Part shown: positions 9,278-18,429 of the stretch, in pieces
Layout of the letters: each line of letters starts with the position of its first letter
Position numbering within the stretch: position 1 is the stretch's first letter
DNA from: an uncultured Bacteroidales bacterium
Lineage (GTDB): Bacteria; Bacteroidota; Bacteroidia; Bacteroidales; UBA932
Assembly: GCA_934726455.1 (NCBI GenBank)
Contig: CAKVDS010000001.1
Span: forward strand, 62,001 to 126,000
Direction of reading: 5' to 3'
DNA: 64,000 bases
Position numbers and translations under genes: made by a program
Notes under the pieces: generated by a model
Databases searched by the model: none
Seen by the model: only the letters and a program-made list of their open reading frames with translations
What the model was told of the DNA's origin: nothing

Positions 9278-12079
9278 CTACTTGATGCTGACCTTGAACT
9301 CGAATCCGAAGAAGAGAGGAATCCCGAGGGTGACGTATTCTCCGGTCGATTTCTTTTTGTAGAGAGGCCTGCTGTTGAGCATGTTGTTGACATAGAACGA
9401 TGCCGTGAACATGTCGCCGATCTCCTTGCTGACATTGAGGTTGAAGATGGCTGTAGGGAAGTACTTCTCCGCGATGAACCTGTTGTCGTTGAGGGTCGGG
9501 AACATATAGGAGAACTCCGGGTCGTCCTTCAGTGCCGGATCGAAGTCGTGTACCTGCCCGTCCTTGTAGGAGATGTACTTGATGAACATGGTGTCATCCT
9601 TATACTGTGTCCAGAGCTTCGTGAACCAGTTGAGCTGCCCTGTCAAGGTGACGGCAAGTCCTATCTGCGGGATGTTGTGTGTGGCCCTGACGGTGGTGTT
9701 GAACTTCTGTGTGTTGCTGGTCCTGAGTTCCGGCTCGTAGATTCCGATGTTCTTCTCGGATGTTCCTGTCTTTGACCGCTCCCCGAAGCTGTATCCTTTG
9801 CTTGTGCTGGTGTTGTGGATCCACGCCCCGTTGATGTAGAAAGATGTGCGGATGGCGTCGAACCTCCCGAGATCGATCTCGTACTCCACTCCTCGGCTGC
9901 GTGTCTTGATGTCGTTGAGAGGTTTGTAGACAGTGTAGAAGAGGTTGTAGGTCCTGTCTTCCTTGAGTACGGGCCTCTGTCCCTCGTCCTTGTGGTCCAC
10001 GGTGTATGTGGTGGCCTGATACCAGATGTAGGAACTGATGTCTGTCCCATAACTGTAGCCGTTGTTCATCTGCTCATCGTATGCCGTGAGGCTGACGCGG
10101 TAGCGGTCGGCGATGTTGAAGTCCAGCCCGACCTCGGCCTTGCGGTTGACGGCTATCTCCAGATCCTTGTTGGTCGCGTCATAAATGTCGGTCTTGCCGA
10201 TGAGCAGCTGCTCGCTTTCAGGAAGATCCGCATACATGCCGTTGTACAGGAGATAATCATGATATGACTTGTTCGGGTAGAGATAGTAGGCAGTAGGTGC
10301 CTTGGAGGTGAGTCCGTAGCCGCCGCGCAGAGTCATCCAGGGGAAGATGTCGATGGACGCGTTGATTCGCGGTGCAAGTGAACCCAGCCCGTTGATTCTG
10401 TCGTAGCGTACGCCGGCGGTGAGGTTGAACTCCCGTCCGGCAAAAGCCCATGTGAAGTAGTTCTCGGCGTAGAAACCAAGCTGGTTTACGAACGGGATGT
10501 CGTAATACGGTCTTGCCCTGTATCCGGACTCGGTGTTGCTGGCATTCCTGAACGGAGGGTAGTTCTCGTCATACACTGACCCGTCACCGAGGTTGCCGTC
10601 TGTCTTGAAGTCCGCTCCGAGCAGGAGACGCTCGCTCACCGGACCCCAGCTGTGCGCGAAGTCGGCGTTAAGCTTGGCGAAGGCGTTCACTTCCTTGCCG
10701 TAGATGTCGTAGTGGTATTGATAACTGTACGGCAGCACCACACCGTAGACCTTGCTGTCCGGGGAGACGGTGGTGATGAGTTTGCCGGAGGCATCGTAGA
10801 TCTGCCCGCCCGGGATGTTGCTGTAGATCTCTCCGTCAGTCATGGACTTGGAGTAGAGGTTCATAGCATTGACAGCCGTGTCTTCGTAGCGCGAGTGCTT
10901 GTCGCTGTAGCTCCCCGAGACGAGCCAGTTGATGCTGCGCAGCCATGCCCCGTTGATTGAGGCGCGCCCGTTGGTGTTGAAGGCCACCCCGAATTCATTG
11001 GCATAGGACTGCTTTTTTGAGCTGAGGTCGTCCGGGTTGAGTTTGCTGCGGTCGCGGCCGTAGTTGAGCGTGAGGGATGTGGTCTCGCTGGCCTTTTCAC
11101 CTATCATCACTGTCCAAAGAGCCTTGGCGCTCGCCCGCTGGTATGATTGGTGTCCTTTGGTGAGTTCGTTCTGGTTGTAGGCGTAGTCTCCCGAGATGTT
11201 GAGGTCACCTGCCTTCTTCCCGAGGGAGAATCCCTTGGCGGCGGAGGCCTGATAGATGTTCGGATTGGTCTTGAACCTCAGGGTGAGCGGGGATTTGCCC
11301 GCCTTTGACTTGACGAGCACGGCACCGGAGGTGAGGTCTCCGTATTCGGCTGAAGGGATGCCCCTGATGACTTCGATGGACTCTACATTGTCAGTGGACA
11401 GACTGCGCACATCTGCACCCATGGCCGGCGACCCGAACCCGTTGCCGCCTGTGCTTGAGCCGCTGATTACGGGGCTGAGAGCCTGCATGTTGGCGTTGTT
11501 GGACACGGGGGCGCCGTCAACTATGATGGCTGTTCCGAGACTGTTCATCGCGGAGCTGCCGCGGATGGTGATCGATTGTGCTGAAGAAAGGCTCGGGTTG
11601 CTGATGCTTACGCCCGGCAGCAGTGACATGGCGTCCGCGATGGAACTTGTCTGCATGTGGTCCATCGCCTGTCTTGAGATTTTGGATGCAGTGCTGCTTC
11701 CGGCCTTGTTGGCAGTGGCTACGACCACCACATTGTCCAGCCGGAATGAAGTCTCTTTGAGGGCGAGCCTGAGGCTCACTGTCTGACCTGCGGCAGCACG
11801 GAAAGTGGTGTCTTTCTGCTCCATGCCGTAATACTGCACGCTGACTGTGATCTCGCCGGCGGCGGCTCCCTCTATGGTGAAGCGCCCGTTCTCATCGGTC
11901 ATCGAATACAATTTGGACGGTGAAAGCACCACTGACGCGAAGTCGACAGGCTTCCCGTCGGCCTCTGAGATGACTTCACCTTTGATGGTGACGCCTTTCT
12001 TGGGGGTTGCGGCTCCGGCAGGTAACAAACCGTAAGCCATCGCGACAAATGTCGCAAGGATAACTGAACGAACCTTCAT
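9278..12079 (-). CDS. TonB-dependent outer-membrane receptor
   Basis: This 933-residue receptor is the first gene of the operon. I start it at the ATG whose product begins MKVRSVILATF, because that gives a clean signal peptide (to AGAA, ~24). An in-frame extension 40 codons upstream would cross the promoter at 12103-12133. Domains in order are a carboxypeptidase-regulatory-like beta domain (~28-108: IKGEVISEADGKPVDFASV), a plug (~110-260: DAMSLLPGVSI, TIRGSSAMNS, IEVIRGIPSAEYGDLTSG), and a long 22-strand barrel. It imports a ligand using TonB energy. The peptidases and HmuY-like protein in the same operon suggest heme or peptides. Confidence 0.9.
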   Translation of the reverse strand: MKVRSVILATFVAMAYGLLPAGAATPKKGVTIKGEVISEADGKPVDFASVVLSPSKLYSMTDENGRFTIEGAAAGEITVSVQYYGMEQKDTTFRAAAGQTVSLRLALKETSFRLDNVVVVATANKAGSSTASKISRQAMDHMQTSSIADAMSLLPGVSISNPSLSSAQSITIRGSSAMNSLGTAIIVDGAPVSNNANMQALSPVISGSSTGGNGFGSPAMGADVRSLSTDNVESIEVIRGIPSAEYGDLTSGAVLVKSKAGKSPLTLRFKTNPNIYQASAAKGFSLGKKAGDLNISGDYAYNQNELTKGHQSYQRASAKALWTVMIGEKASETTSLTLNYGRDRSKLNPDDLSSKKQSYANEFGVAFNTNGRASINGAWLRSINWLVSGSYSDKHSRYEDTAVNAMNLYSKSMTDGEIYSNIPGGQIYDASGKLITTVSPDSKVYGVVLPYSYQYHYDIYGKEVNAFAKLNADFAHSWGPVSERLLLGADFKTDGNLGDGSVYDENYPPFRNASNTESGYRARPYYDIPFVNQLGFYAENYFTWAFAGREFNLTAGVRYDRINGLGSLAPRINASIDIFPWMTLRGGYGLTSKAPTAYYLYPNKSYHDYLLYNGMYADLPESEQLLIGKTDIYDATNKDLEIAVNRKAEVGLDFNIADRYRVSLTAYDEQMNNGYSYGTDISSYIWYQATTYTVDHKDEGQRPVLKEDRTYNLFYTVYKPLNDIKTRSRGVEYEIDLGRFDAIRTSFYINGAWIHNTSTSKGYSFGERSKTGTSEKNIGIYEPELRTSNTQKFNTTVRATHNIPQIGLAVTLTGQLNWFTKLWTQYKDDTMFIKYISYKDGQVHDFDPALKDDPEFSYMFPTLNDNRFIAEKYFPTAIFNLNVSKEIGDMFTASFYVNNMLNSRPLYKKKSTGEYVTLGIPLFFGFEFKVSIK

Positions 12080-12102
12080 TTTAGCGGTAATAACTCTGTG
12101 TG

Positions 12103-12133
12103 CAAATGTATGTTTTCTCAACAACAAATCAAA
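12103..12133 (-). promoter_or_regulatory. Bacteroidetes-type promoter of the receptor/protease operon
   Basis: Read on the minus strand, TTTG (-33) is followed by exactly 19 bases and TACATTTG (-7). This matches the TTTG / TAnnTTTG form known for Bacteroides. The -7 box is 23 bases before the receptor ATG. Confidence 0.8.
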
Positions 12134-12160
12134 TAGGCCTTTATCCCCAATTATAGGGAT

Positions 12161-12193
12161 TTTGAGGCATTTGCCAAATTTTCCGTATTTTCG
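12161..12193 (+). promoter_or_regulatory. probable promoter for the EF-hand membrane protein gene
   Basis: TTTG at 12161 is followed by 21 bases and TATTTTCG, one mismatch from TAnnTTTG. It ends 17 bases before the ATG at 12211. The fit is weaker than that of the divergent promoter next to it. Confidence 0.5.
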
Positions 12194-12210
12194 CGGCATA
12201 ATTATATATT

Positions 12211-14301
12211 ATGGACAAAAAATACGAATGGAAGTACTGCTCCATCGGCGGAGCGATTCGCGTCAATATAACTTCAGGTGAGGATATAGCCCATCTGGGA
12301 GAGCTTGACCAGAAACTCTGGACGGTGTTGAGCTGCCCGGTGGACTCTCTGGAGTTCGACAGGCGTACATTGGAGTACATTGACACCGACAAGGACGGAA
12401 AGATCAAGGTCCCGGAGGTCGTCGCGGCCGCTCAGTGGCTGACCTCGGTCATCAAGGACAAGGACCTCATCCTGAAAGGGGAGAGCGTGCTTGACATCGA
12501 GAAAATCGACACCTCGTCCGAGACCGGCCGCCGTCTGCACAGTTCGGCTGTCCGCATCCTGTCCGATCTTGGCAGGGAGGGCAACAGGATAACGGTCGAA
12601 GAAGCATCCGACAGCGTGGCCATATTCTCCGGTACCCGTTTCAATGGAGACGGCATCATCACTGAAGCAAGCACCGATGACGCTTCTCTCAAGGCGGTTA
12701 TCGCGGATTGTATAGCCGTATGCGGCTCTGAAACCGACCGTAGTGGCGCGCCAGGAGTGGACTCCGGCAGGATAGAATCGTTCTATTCAGCTTGTTCAGA
12801 ATATTCTGCATGGATGGATGAAGCGGTGTTGCCGTTCGGAGACAAGACTTCAGATGCGTTCGCGGCCTTGTGCGCAGTCAAGGACAAGGTGGCGGATTTT
12901 TTCGAGCGCTGCCGTCTGGTGCGTTATGACAAGGCAGCCGCCGACAGGGTTGCCGTGAACGTGGATGACATCTCCAAGATAGGGGAATGTCCGCTTGCCC
13001 TGCCTGACGAGGCGGGAGTGCTCCATTTTGACAGGGTCAACCCTGCCTGGCAGACCCGTGTCGATGCTTTCCGCAGACTCGTCCGGGAAGACGGGAAGGA
13101 CAGCCTGACCGAAGATGAGTGGAACGCTGTGCTGGCCGCTTTTGCTCCGTATTCCTCATGGCTCTCTGCCAAGAAGGGAGCACAGGTCGAGCCTCTCGGT
13201 ATAGCGCGGGTAAAGGAAATACTTGCCGCTGACCAGAAAGCCGCTCTCCTCGAACTGGTTTCCAAGGACTTGGCCCTGAAGGACGAGTCGGATGCCATAG
13301 ATGAAGTCAAAAAGCTGATGTTCCTTTATCGTGATTTCTACAAGCTGCTCAAGAACTATGTGATATTCACGGACTTCTATGCCAGGACTCCCGGGGTGCG
13401 TGCTGATTTTGAGGCCGGGCGGCTATATGTCGATCAGCGCTGCTGCGACCTCTGTATAAAGGTGTCGGACATGTCGAAGCATGCCGACATGGCCAAGCTC
13501 AGCGGGATGTTCCTCATCTATTGTGCGTGCAGCTCCAAAAAGCTCGGGAAGGCGATGGACATCGTCGCTGTGATGACAGCCGGTGACACGGCTGACCTCC
13601 GTCCCGGGAAAAACGGCATCTTCTATGACTGCGCAGGCAACGACTGGGATGCGGTCATCACCAAGATAGTCGATAATCCGGTCAGCATCAGTCAGGCGTT
13701 TTGGGCCCCTTACCGCAAGTTCTGGGATTTCTGCGTGGGCCTCATCAACAAGTCCGCCGCCGACAAGGATGCCAAGATTACGGCTGACCTTCAGGCCAAG
13801 GCTGCGGCTGCAACCGCCCCCGCCCCGGCAGCGGACGGGGCTGACAGCGGCAAGAAGCAGGCTTTTGACATCGCCAAATTCGCCGGTATCTTTGCTGCCT
13901 TGGGCATGGCTATGGGTTATATAGGCTCGGCTCTGACCAAGATAGTCACCGGCATCCAGAACACCCCGCTGTGGCAGACGCTTGTGGCCATTGTCGTGAT
14001 AATGCTCGTGATTTCCGGCCCGTCATGCTTTCTGGCGTGGAGCAAACTTCGTCGCCGCAACCTCGGCCCCGTGCTCAATGCTAACGGGTGGGCCATCAAC
14101 TCCAAGGTGCTTGTCAACATTCTTTTCGGTGCCAAGCTGACGAGTCTGGCAAAATACCCGAAACTCAAGCTCTCAGACCCTTACAGGCAGAAGTCTTCGG
14201 CCTGGAAGTGGTGGCTTGCTCTCGCCCTTGTGCTGCTTGCTGTGGCTGCGGTGCTTCTTTTCATGGGCAAACTTGAATTCATCGGACTCAAAATAAGATA
14301 A
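12211..14301 (+). CDS. uncharacterised membrane protein with an EF-hand loop
   Basis: I do not recognise a named family for this 696-residue protein. Residues 58-69 form a textbook EF-hand loop (D-x-D-x-D-G-x-I-x-x-x-E). A second, partial calcium-loop-like motif, FNGDGIITEA, lies near residue 150. The central ~400 residues are soluble and mostly helical. An Ala/Pro-rich linker near residues 530-545 precedes three hydrophobic segments near the C-terminus (AGIFAALGMAMGYIG, TLVAIVVIMLVISG, WWLALALVLLAVAAVLLF). There is no signal peptide, so the bulk should be cytoplasmic or anchored by its C-terminus. The glycosyltransferase gene begins two bases after its stop, so they share a transcript. Calcium sensing is an inference from the loop only. 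Confidence 0.7.
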   Translation: MDKKYEWKYCSIGGAIRVNITSGEDIAHLGELDQKLWTVLSCPVDSLEFDRRTLEYIDTDKDGKIKVPEVVAAAQWLTSVIKDKDLILKGESVLDIEKIDTSSETGRRLHSSAVRILSDLGREGNRITVEEASDSVAIFSGTRFNGDGIITEASTDDASLKAVIADCIAVCGSETDRSGAPGVDSGRIESFYSACSEYSAWMDEAVLPFGDKTSDAFAALCAVKDKVADFFERCRLVRYDKAAADRVAVNVDDISKIGECPLALPDEAGVLHFDRVNPAWQTRVDAFRRLVREDGKDSLTEDEWNAVLAAFAPYSSWLSAKKGAQVEPLGIARVKEILAADQKAALLELVSKDLALKDESDAIDEVKKLMFLYRDFYKLLKNYVIFTDFYARTPGVRADFEAGRLYVDQRCCDLCIKVSDMSKHADMAKLSGMFLIYCACSSKKLGKAMDIVAVMTAGDTADLRPGKNGIFYDCAGNDWDAVITKIVDNPVSISQAFWAPYRKFWDFCVGLINKSAADKDAKITADLQAKAAAATAPAPAADGADSGKKQAFDIAKFAGIFAALGMAMGYIGSALTKIVTGIQNTPLWQTLVAIVVIMLVISGPSCFLAWSKLRRRNLGPVLNANGWAINSKVLVNILFGAKLTSLAKYPKLKLSDPYRQKSSAWKWWLALALVLLAVAAVLLFMGKLEFIGLKIR

Positions 14302-14303
14302 TC

Positions 14304-15503
14304 ATGGCTTCAATATTCTCTCCCGAAAAAGTGAATGTCGGACTTTTCTGCGACTGTTTCCCTCCTGTGATGGACGGTGTTTCCGTATGTATGGAGAACT
14401 ATGCGAAATGGATGCAGAAGAAGGTCGGCGGCACTTATGTAATCACTCCCAATGTTCCGGGAGCTGATTATGAATCGCTTGATTACAAAGTGCTTGACTA
14501 TTTTTCTGTCCCTGTGCCGAGGAGACATCCTTATGTGACCGGGATCGCGACGATTGATCCGGGTTTTCTTGCCAAGGTGGCCTCGCTGCGCTTCAAGATC
14601 GTGCATGCGCACTGCCCGTTCACTTCCGGTGCCGCCGCCCTGCATATTTCCCGTCTTGAGAAGATCCCGCTTGTGGCGACGTTCCATTCCAAGTACCGTG
14701 ATGACTTTGCCCGCGTCCTGCCCAAGGCTGCCGTGGACATGGTGATCAAGTACATCATCGACTTTTATGAGAAGGCTGATCTGGTGTGGGTGCCTCAAGC
14801 CTCGGTTGTGGATGTGATCCGCGATTACGGCTACAAAGGTGAGGTGGAGGTGATGGACAACGGCTCGGATCTTGTCGCCGACTATCCTGACTCTTATTTC
14901 GCCGAAGCACGTCGCGAACTCGGTATCGGCAAGGACGAGTTCACGCTTCTGTTTGTCGGGCAGCACATCTGGGAGAAGAACCCTAAACTGATCCTTGAAT
15001 CCCTCTCCCGCCTGAAGGACCTTCCGTACAGGATGTACTTTATAGGTACCGGTTACGCTGCTGACGCCATGAAGAATATGGCGGATGAACTCGGTCTTGG
15101 TGACAAGGTGACGTTTGTGGGCTGCATCCACGACCGCGACCTGCTCAAGAAGTACTATGCCGCGGCCGATCTGTTCCTCTTCCCGTCGCTTTACGACAAC
15201 GCCCCGCTGGTGGTCCGTGAGGCTGCTGCCCTCCATACTCCCGCCGTCATGGCCAAGGGATCTACTGCCTCGGCAATCTTGACCGACGGGGTCAACGGCT
15301 TCCTGGTGGACAACGATCCGGATGAGATGGCCGCGCTTCTGCGCTCCCTGTCCTCCGACCGTGAGAAAATCCGCCGGGTCGGCCTTCAGGCTTCCAGGAC
15401 CATCGTCCGCTCTTGGGAGGACTGCGTGGATGAGGTGCTCCGCCGCTACAATGACCTTCTGTCCAGCCGGGGGCTTCCTCTCATCGAGAAGATAGAGGAA
15501 TAG
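14304..15503 (+). CDS. GT4-family glycosyltransferase
   Basis: This 399-residue protein has the two-domain layout of GT-B retaining glycosyltransferases. The N-terminal acceptor domain includes CFPPVMDGVSVCMENYAK and HAHCPFTSGAAALHISR. The C-terminal nucleotide-sugar domain has LLFVGQHIWEKNP, DKVTFVGCIHDRDLL and LFLFPSLYDNAPLVVREAAA, where the E-x7-E type signature falls. The pattern fits family GT4, whose members build glycolipids, capsule or glycans. The acceptor cannot be told. It is translationally close to the preceding EF-hand membrane gene, which may anchor or regulate it. The reading frame starts MASIFSPEKV, with no better alternative. Confidence 0.85.
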   Translation: MASIFSPEKVNVGLFCDCFPPVMDGVSVCMENYAKWMQKKVGGTYVITPNVPGADYESLDYKVLDYFSVPVPRRHPYVTGIATIDPGFLAKVASLRFKIVHAHCPFTSGAAALHISRLEKIPLVATFHSKYRDDFARVLPKAAVDMVIKYIIDFYEKADLVWVPQASVVDVIRDYGYKGEVEVMDNGSDLVADYPDSYFAEARRELGIGKDEFTLLFVGQHIWEKNPKLILESLSRLKDLPYRMYFIGTGYAADAMKNMADELGLGDKVTFVGCIHDRDLLKKYYAAADLFLFPSLYDNAPLVVREAAALHTPAVMAKGSTASAILTDGVNGFLVDNDPDEMAALLRSLSSDREKIRRVGLQASRTIVRSWEDCVDEVLRRYNDLLSSRGLPLIEKIEE

Positions 15504-15511
15504 AACGGTAA

Positions 15512-15543
15512 TTTGGATTGTATCAAATTTTTGCCTACATTTG
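15512..15543 (+). promoter_or_regulatory. promoter of rpsO
   Basis: TTTG at 15512-15515, a spacer of 20 bases, and TACATTTG at 15536-15543 match the Bacteroidetes promoter closely. The predicted leader to the rpsO ATG is about 50 bases and A/T-rich, which leaves room for translational control by S15. I see no defined structure in it. Confidence 0.78.
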
Positions 15544-15602
15544 CAGGCTTTGTCTTTTGTGGGCAGAGGATTTGAAATATTAACTTTTAATTTTTTGCTA
15601 AG

Positions 15603-15878
15603 ATGGCTGAATATTTGATGCCTGAGAAGAAGCAAGAGATTTTCGCGAAGTACGGGAAGTCTAATAAGGACACCGGCTCACCAGAGAGTCAAGTTGCTTT
15701 ATTTTCCTACCGTATCGCTCACCTTACCGAGCATGTGAAGAAGAACAAGAAGGATGTTGTCACTCGCCGTTCTCTTCTCCGCCTTGTAGGTAAGAGACGT
15801 CAGATTCTGGATTACCTCCAGAAAGTTGACATCGAGAGATACAGGAATATCGTCAAGGAGCTCGGTCTCCGCCGATAG
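15603..15878 (+). CDS. rpsO: 30S ribosomal protein S15
   Basis: This 91-residue protein is full length for S15 and shows the family signatures DTGSPESQVALFSYRIAHLTEH and HVKKNKKDVVTRRSLL-type helices, followed by LVGKRRQILDYLQ. S15 binds the central domain of 16S rRNA early in 30S assembly. The gene has its own promoter and is followed by a hairpin with a T-run before pnp, the same rpsO-pnp order as in many bacteria. Confidence 0.97.
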   Translation: MAEYLMPEKKQEIFAKYGKSNKDTGSPESQVALFSYRIAHLTEHVKKNKKDVVTRRSLLRLVGKRRQILDYLQKVDIERYRNIVKELGLRR

Positions 15879-15897
15879 TCACAATAGGGAAGATCCG

Positions 15898-15929
15898 GGG
15901 ATGGTTCCTGAGGGGGCCATCCCTTTTTT
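15898..15929 (+). terminator. intrinsic terminator or attenuator between rpsO and pnp
   Basis: GGGATGG and CCATCCC form a seven-pair stem with a 12-base loop, followed by six T residues. It lies 20 bases after the rpsO stop and 26 before the pnp ATG, so it may reduce read-through into pnp rather than fully separate the genes. Confidence 0.7.
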
Positions 15930-15954
15930 GGAAAGGACGTTAAGAAAAACAGTA

Positions 15955-18336
15955 ATGAATATCATCAACAAAAAGATTGAGCTTTCTGACGGTCGCGTCA
16001 TCGAGATAGAGACCGGCAAGCTCGCGAAGCAGGCAGCAGGATCAGCCGTAGTCAAGATGGGTGGCACTATGCTTCTCGCCACCGTGACATGTGCGGAGGA
16101 AGTCAAGGAAGGAACCGACTTCATGCCGCTCACTGTCGATTATAAAGAAAAGTATTACTCCGCGGGCCGTTTCCCTGGCGGATTCATGAAGAGGGAAGGC
16201 AAGTCAAGTGACTATGAGATTCTCATCTCGCGTCTGATAGACCGCCCTATCCGTCCTCTGTGGCCGGATGATTTCCACCTTGAGGTGTTTGTCAATGTGA
16301 CCCTCATCTCCGCCGAGAAGGACATCCAGCCTGACGCGCTTGCCGGACTTGCGGCTTCATGCGCCCTGGCGACATCCGACCTTCCGTTCGGCGGCCCTAT
16401 CTCCGAGGTCCGTGTCAGCCGTATCAACGGCGAGTTCGTGATCAACCCGACCTTCTCCCAGATGAAGGATTCCGACCTTGAACTCATGGTCGCCGCCACC
16501 GAGGAGAACATCATGATGGTCGAGGGCGAGATGAACGAGGTCAGCGAGCACGACATGCTCGAAGCCATCAAGTTCGCCCATGAAGAGATAAAGAAGCACT
16601 GCCGTGTCCAGAAAGAGCTCATGAAGGAGCTCGGGACCGATGTCAACAAGCGTGACTATCCTCACGATGTCGAGGATGAGGAACTCAAGAAGGCCGTTCA
16701 CGACTTCTGCTACGACAAGTGCTATGCTCTTGCAAAGGCCGCAAAGCCTAAGAAAGAGCGCGAGGCCGGCTTCAAGGCCATCAAGGAAGAGTTCCTCGCC
16801 ACTATCCCGGAGGAGCAGCTCGAAGAGAAGACTCCGCTCGTGGAGAGATACTACCACGCCGAGGAGAAGGAGGCCATGCGCAACATGATTCTCGACGAGG
16901 GTGTCCGTCTGGACGGGCGTGTATGCAATGAGGTCCGTCCTATATGGTGTGAGGTTGATTACCTTCCTTGCGCTCACGGTTCAGCTATCTTCACCCGCGG
17001 TGAGACCCAGTCGCTTGCGACCGTCACCCTCGGTACCAAGATGGACATGAAGGAGACGGATGAGGTTCTCATTCAGGATGACCAGCAGTTTGTCCTTCAC
17101 TACAACTTCCCTCCGTTCGCTACCGGTGAGGCCAAGCCGCAGAGGGGTGTCGGACGCCGCGAGATCGGTCACGGCAACCTCGCGATGAGGGCGCTCAAAC
17201 CTGTCGTTCCTCTCGCACCGGAGAATCCTTACGCAGTCCGCGTAGTATCAGATATTCTTGAGTCAAACGGCTCTTCTTCAATGGCATCAGTGTGCGGCGG
17301 CTGCCTCGCGCTGATGGATGCCGGCGTGAAGATCCGCAAGCCTGTGGCCGGTGTCGCCATGGGACTCATCACTGATGAGATCCATCCTAACGACCGCTAT
17401 GCCATCCTCACCGACATCCTTGGAGACGAGGATCATCTCGGAGACATGGACTTCAAGGTGACAGGTACCGCCGACGGTATCACCGCAACCCAGATGGACA
17501 TCAAGGTCAACGGTCTCTCTTATGATGTGCTTGCCAAGGCTCTTGAGCAGGCCCGTCAGGGACGTATGCACATCATGGGCGAGATGCTCAAGACCATCAG
17601 CGCTCCGCGTGAAGACTACAAGCCGTTCGTGCCTCGCATCGAGCAGATCCGCATCGCTGCAGAATTCATCGGCGCCGTGATCGGAAAGGGTGGCGAGACA
17701 ATCCAGAAGATACAGAAGGAGACAGGCACCACCATCACCATCGATGAGCAGCCTATACCGGGCACCAACCTCACCGAGGGAGTTGTGGATGTCGCTTCCG
17801 ACAACAAGGAGAACATGCAGAAGGCTCTCGAGTGGATCAAGGGCATCTGCGCCGTTCCGGAGGTCGGCAAGGTTTACCACGGCAAGGTGGTTTCCATCCT
17901 TGAATTCGGCGCTTTCGTGGAGATTCTTCCGGGCAAGGAAGGACTTCTGCACGTGTCCGAGATCGCTTGGAACAAGACTGAGAACGTGGAGGATGTGCTC
18001 CATGTCGGTGATGAGGTGGACGTCAAGCTTCTCGAAGTCGATCCTAAGAGCGGCAAGATGCGCCTCTCCATGCGTGCCCTGACCGAGAAACCGGAGGGCT
18101 ACGTAGAGCCTGAACGCCGTCCTCGCGGTGGAGATCGCGGACGCGATGACCGCAGAGGCGGCCGTGATGACCGTCGTGGAGGAGATCGCCGCGACCGTCG
18201 CGACGACCGCAGGGATGACCGTCGCAGGGACGATCGCCGTGACCGCAGGGATGACCGCCCTCGCCGCAGCGAAGGCCCTCGCTCCGAGGCTCCGCAGACC
18301 GATGGCTACAAGGAGAGCAACGAAGAGGTGTTCTAG
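15955..18336 (+). CDS. pnp: polyribonucleotide nucleotidyltransferase (PNPase)
   Basis: This 793-residue PNPase degrades RNA 3' to 5' with phosphate. I start at MNIINKKIELSDGR, the usual N-terminus; an in-frame extension would run through rpsO and its terminator. Two RNase PH-like domains are joined by a helical linker (residues ~1-560; GRFPGGFMKREGK, LPCAHGSAIFTRGETQ, YNFPPFATGE). A KH domain (IGKGGETIQKIQKETG) and an S1 domain (GKVYHGKVVSILEFGAFVE) follow. After the S1 domain comes an unusual tail of ~75 residues made of Arg/Asp/Gly repeats. A tail of this charge is probably disordered and could add RNA binding. Confidence 0.96.
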   Translation: MNIINKKIELSDGRVIEIETGKLAKQAAGSAVVKMGGTMLLATVTCAEEVKEGTDFMPLTVDYKEKYYSAGRFPGGFMKREGKSSDYEILISRLIDRPIRPLWPDDFHLEVFVNVTLISAEKDIQPDALAGLAASCALATSDLPFGGPISEVRVSRINGEFVINPTFSQMKDSDLELMVAATEENIMMVEGEMNEVSEHDMLEAIKFAHEEIKKHCRVQKELMKELGTDVNKRDYPHDVEDEELKKAVHDFCYDKCYALAKAAKPKKEREAGFKAIKEEFLATIPEEQLEEKTPLVERYYHAEEKEAMRNMILDEGVRLDGRVCNEVRPIWCEVDYLPCAHGSAIFTRGETQSLATVTLGTKMDMKETDEVLIQDDQQFVLHYNFPPFATGEAKPQRGVGRREIGHGNLAMRALKPVVPLAPENPYAVRVVSDILESNGSSSMASVCGGCLALMDAGVKIRKPVAGVAMGLITDEIHPNDRYAILTDILGDEDHLGDMDFKVTGTADGITATQMDIKVNGLSYDVLAKALEQARQGRMHIMGEMLKTISAPREDYKPFVPRIEQIRIAAEFIGAVIGKGGETIQKIQKETGTTITIDEQPIPGTNLTEGVVDVASDNKENMQKALEWIKGICAVPEVGKVYHGKVVSILEFGAFVEILPGKEGLLHVSEIAWNKTENVEDVLHVGDEVDVKLLEVDPKSGKMRLSMRALTEKPEGYVEPERRPRGGDRGRDDRRGGRDDRRGGDRRDRRDDRRDDRRRDDRRDRRDDRPRRSEGPRSEAPQTDGYKESNEEVF
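18120..18275 (+). repeat. degenerate short tandem repeats encoding the R/D-rich tail of PNPase
   Basis: The 3' end of pnp is built of repeated variants of gaccgcagggatgaccgtcgc, giving DDRR, DRRD and RRGGD units in the protein. The array is imperfect but clearly iterative, so copy number could vary between strains. Confidence 0.7.
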
Positions 18337-18352
18337 TCTCTTCTCAGACATA

Positions 18353-18424
18353 AGGGAAGCCGCTTGACTTTTCGATCGGGCTTCCCTGATTTTAGGGGCT
18401 GGCCGTTTGGCCGGCCCCTTTTTT
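18353..18424 (+). terminator. two consecutive intrinsic terminators after pnp
   Basis: The first hairpin (AGGGAAGCC / GGCTTCCCT, 18353-18387) is followed by GATTTTA. The second (AGGGGC-TGGCC / GGCC-GCCCCT, 18394-18418) is followed by six T residues. Together they form a strong stop for the rpsO-pnp transcript. Confidence 0.78.
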
Positions 18425-18429
18425 GTCCC

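Noticed and set aside
14310..15635. 441-codon open frame antisense to the GT4 gene and into rpsO
   Set aside because: Antisense shadow of two well-supported genes, with no recognisable motif and no promoter at its start.
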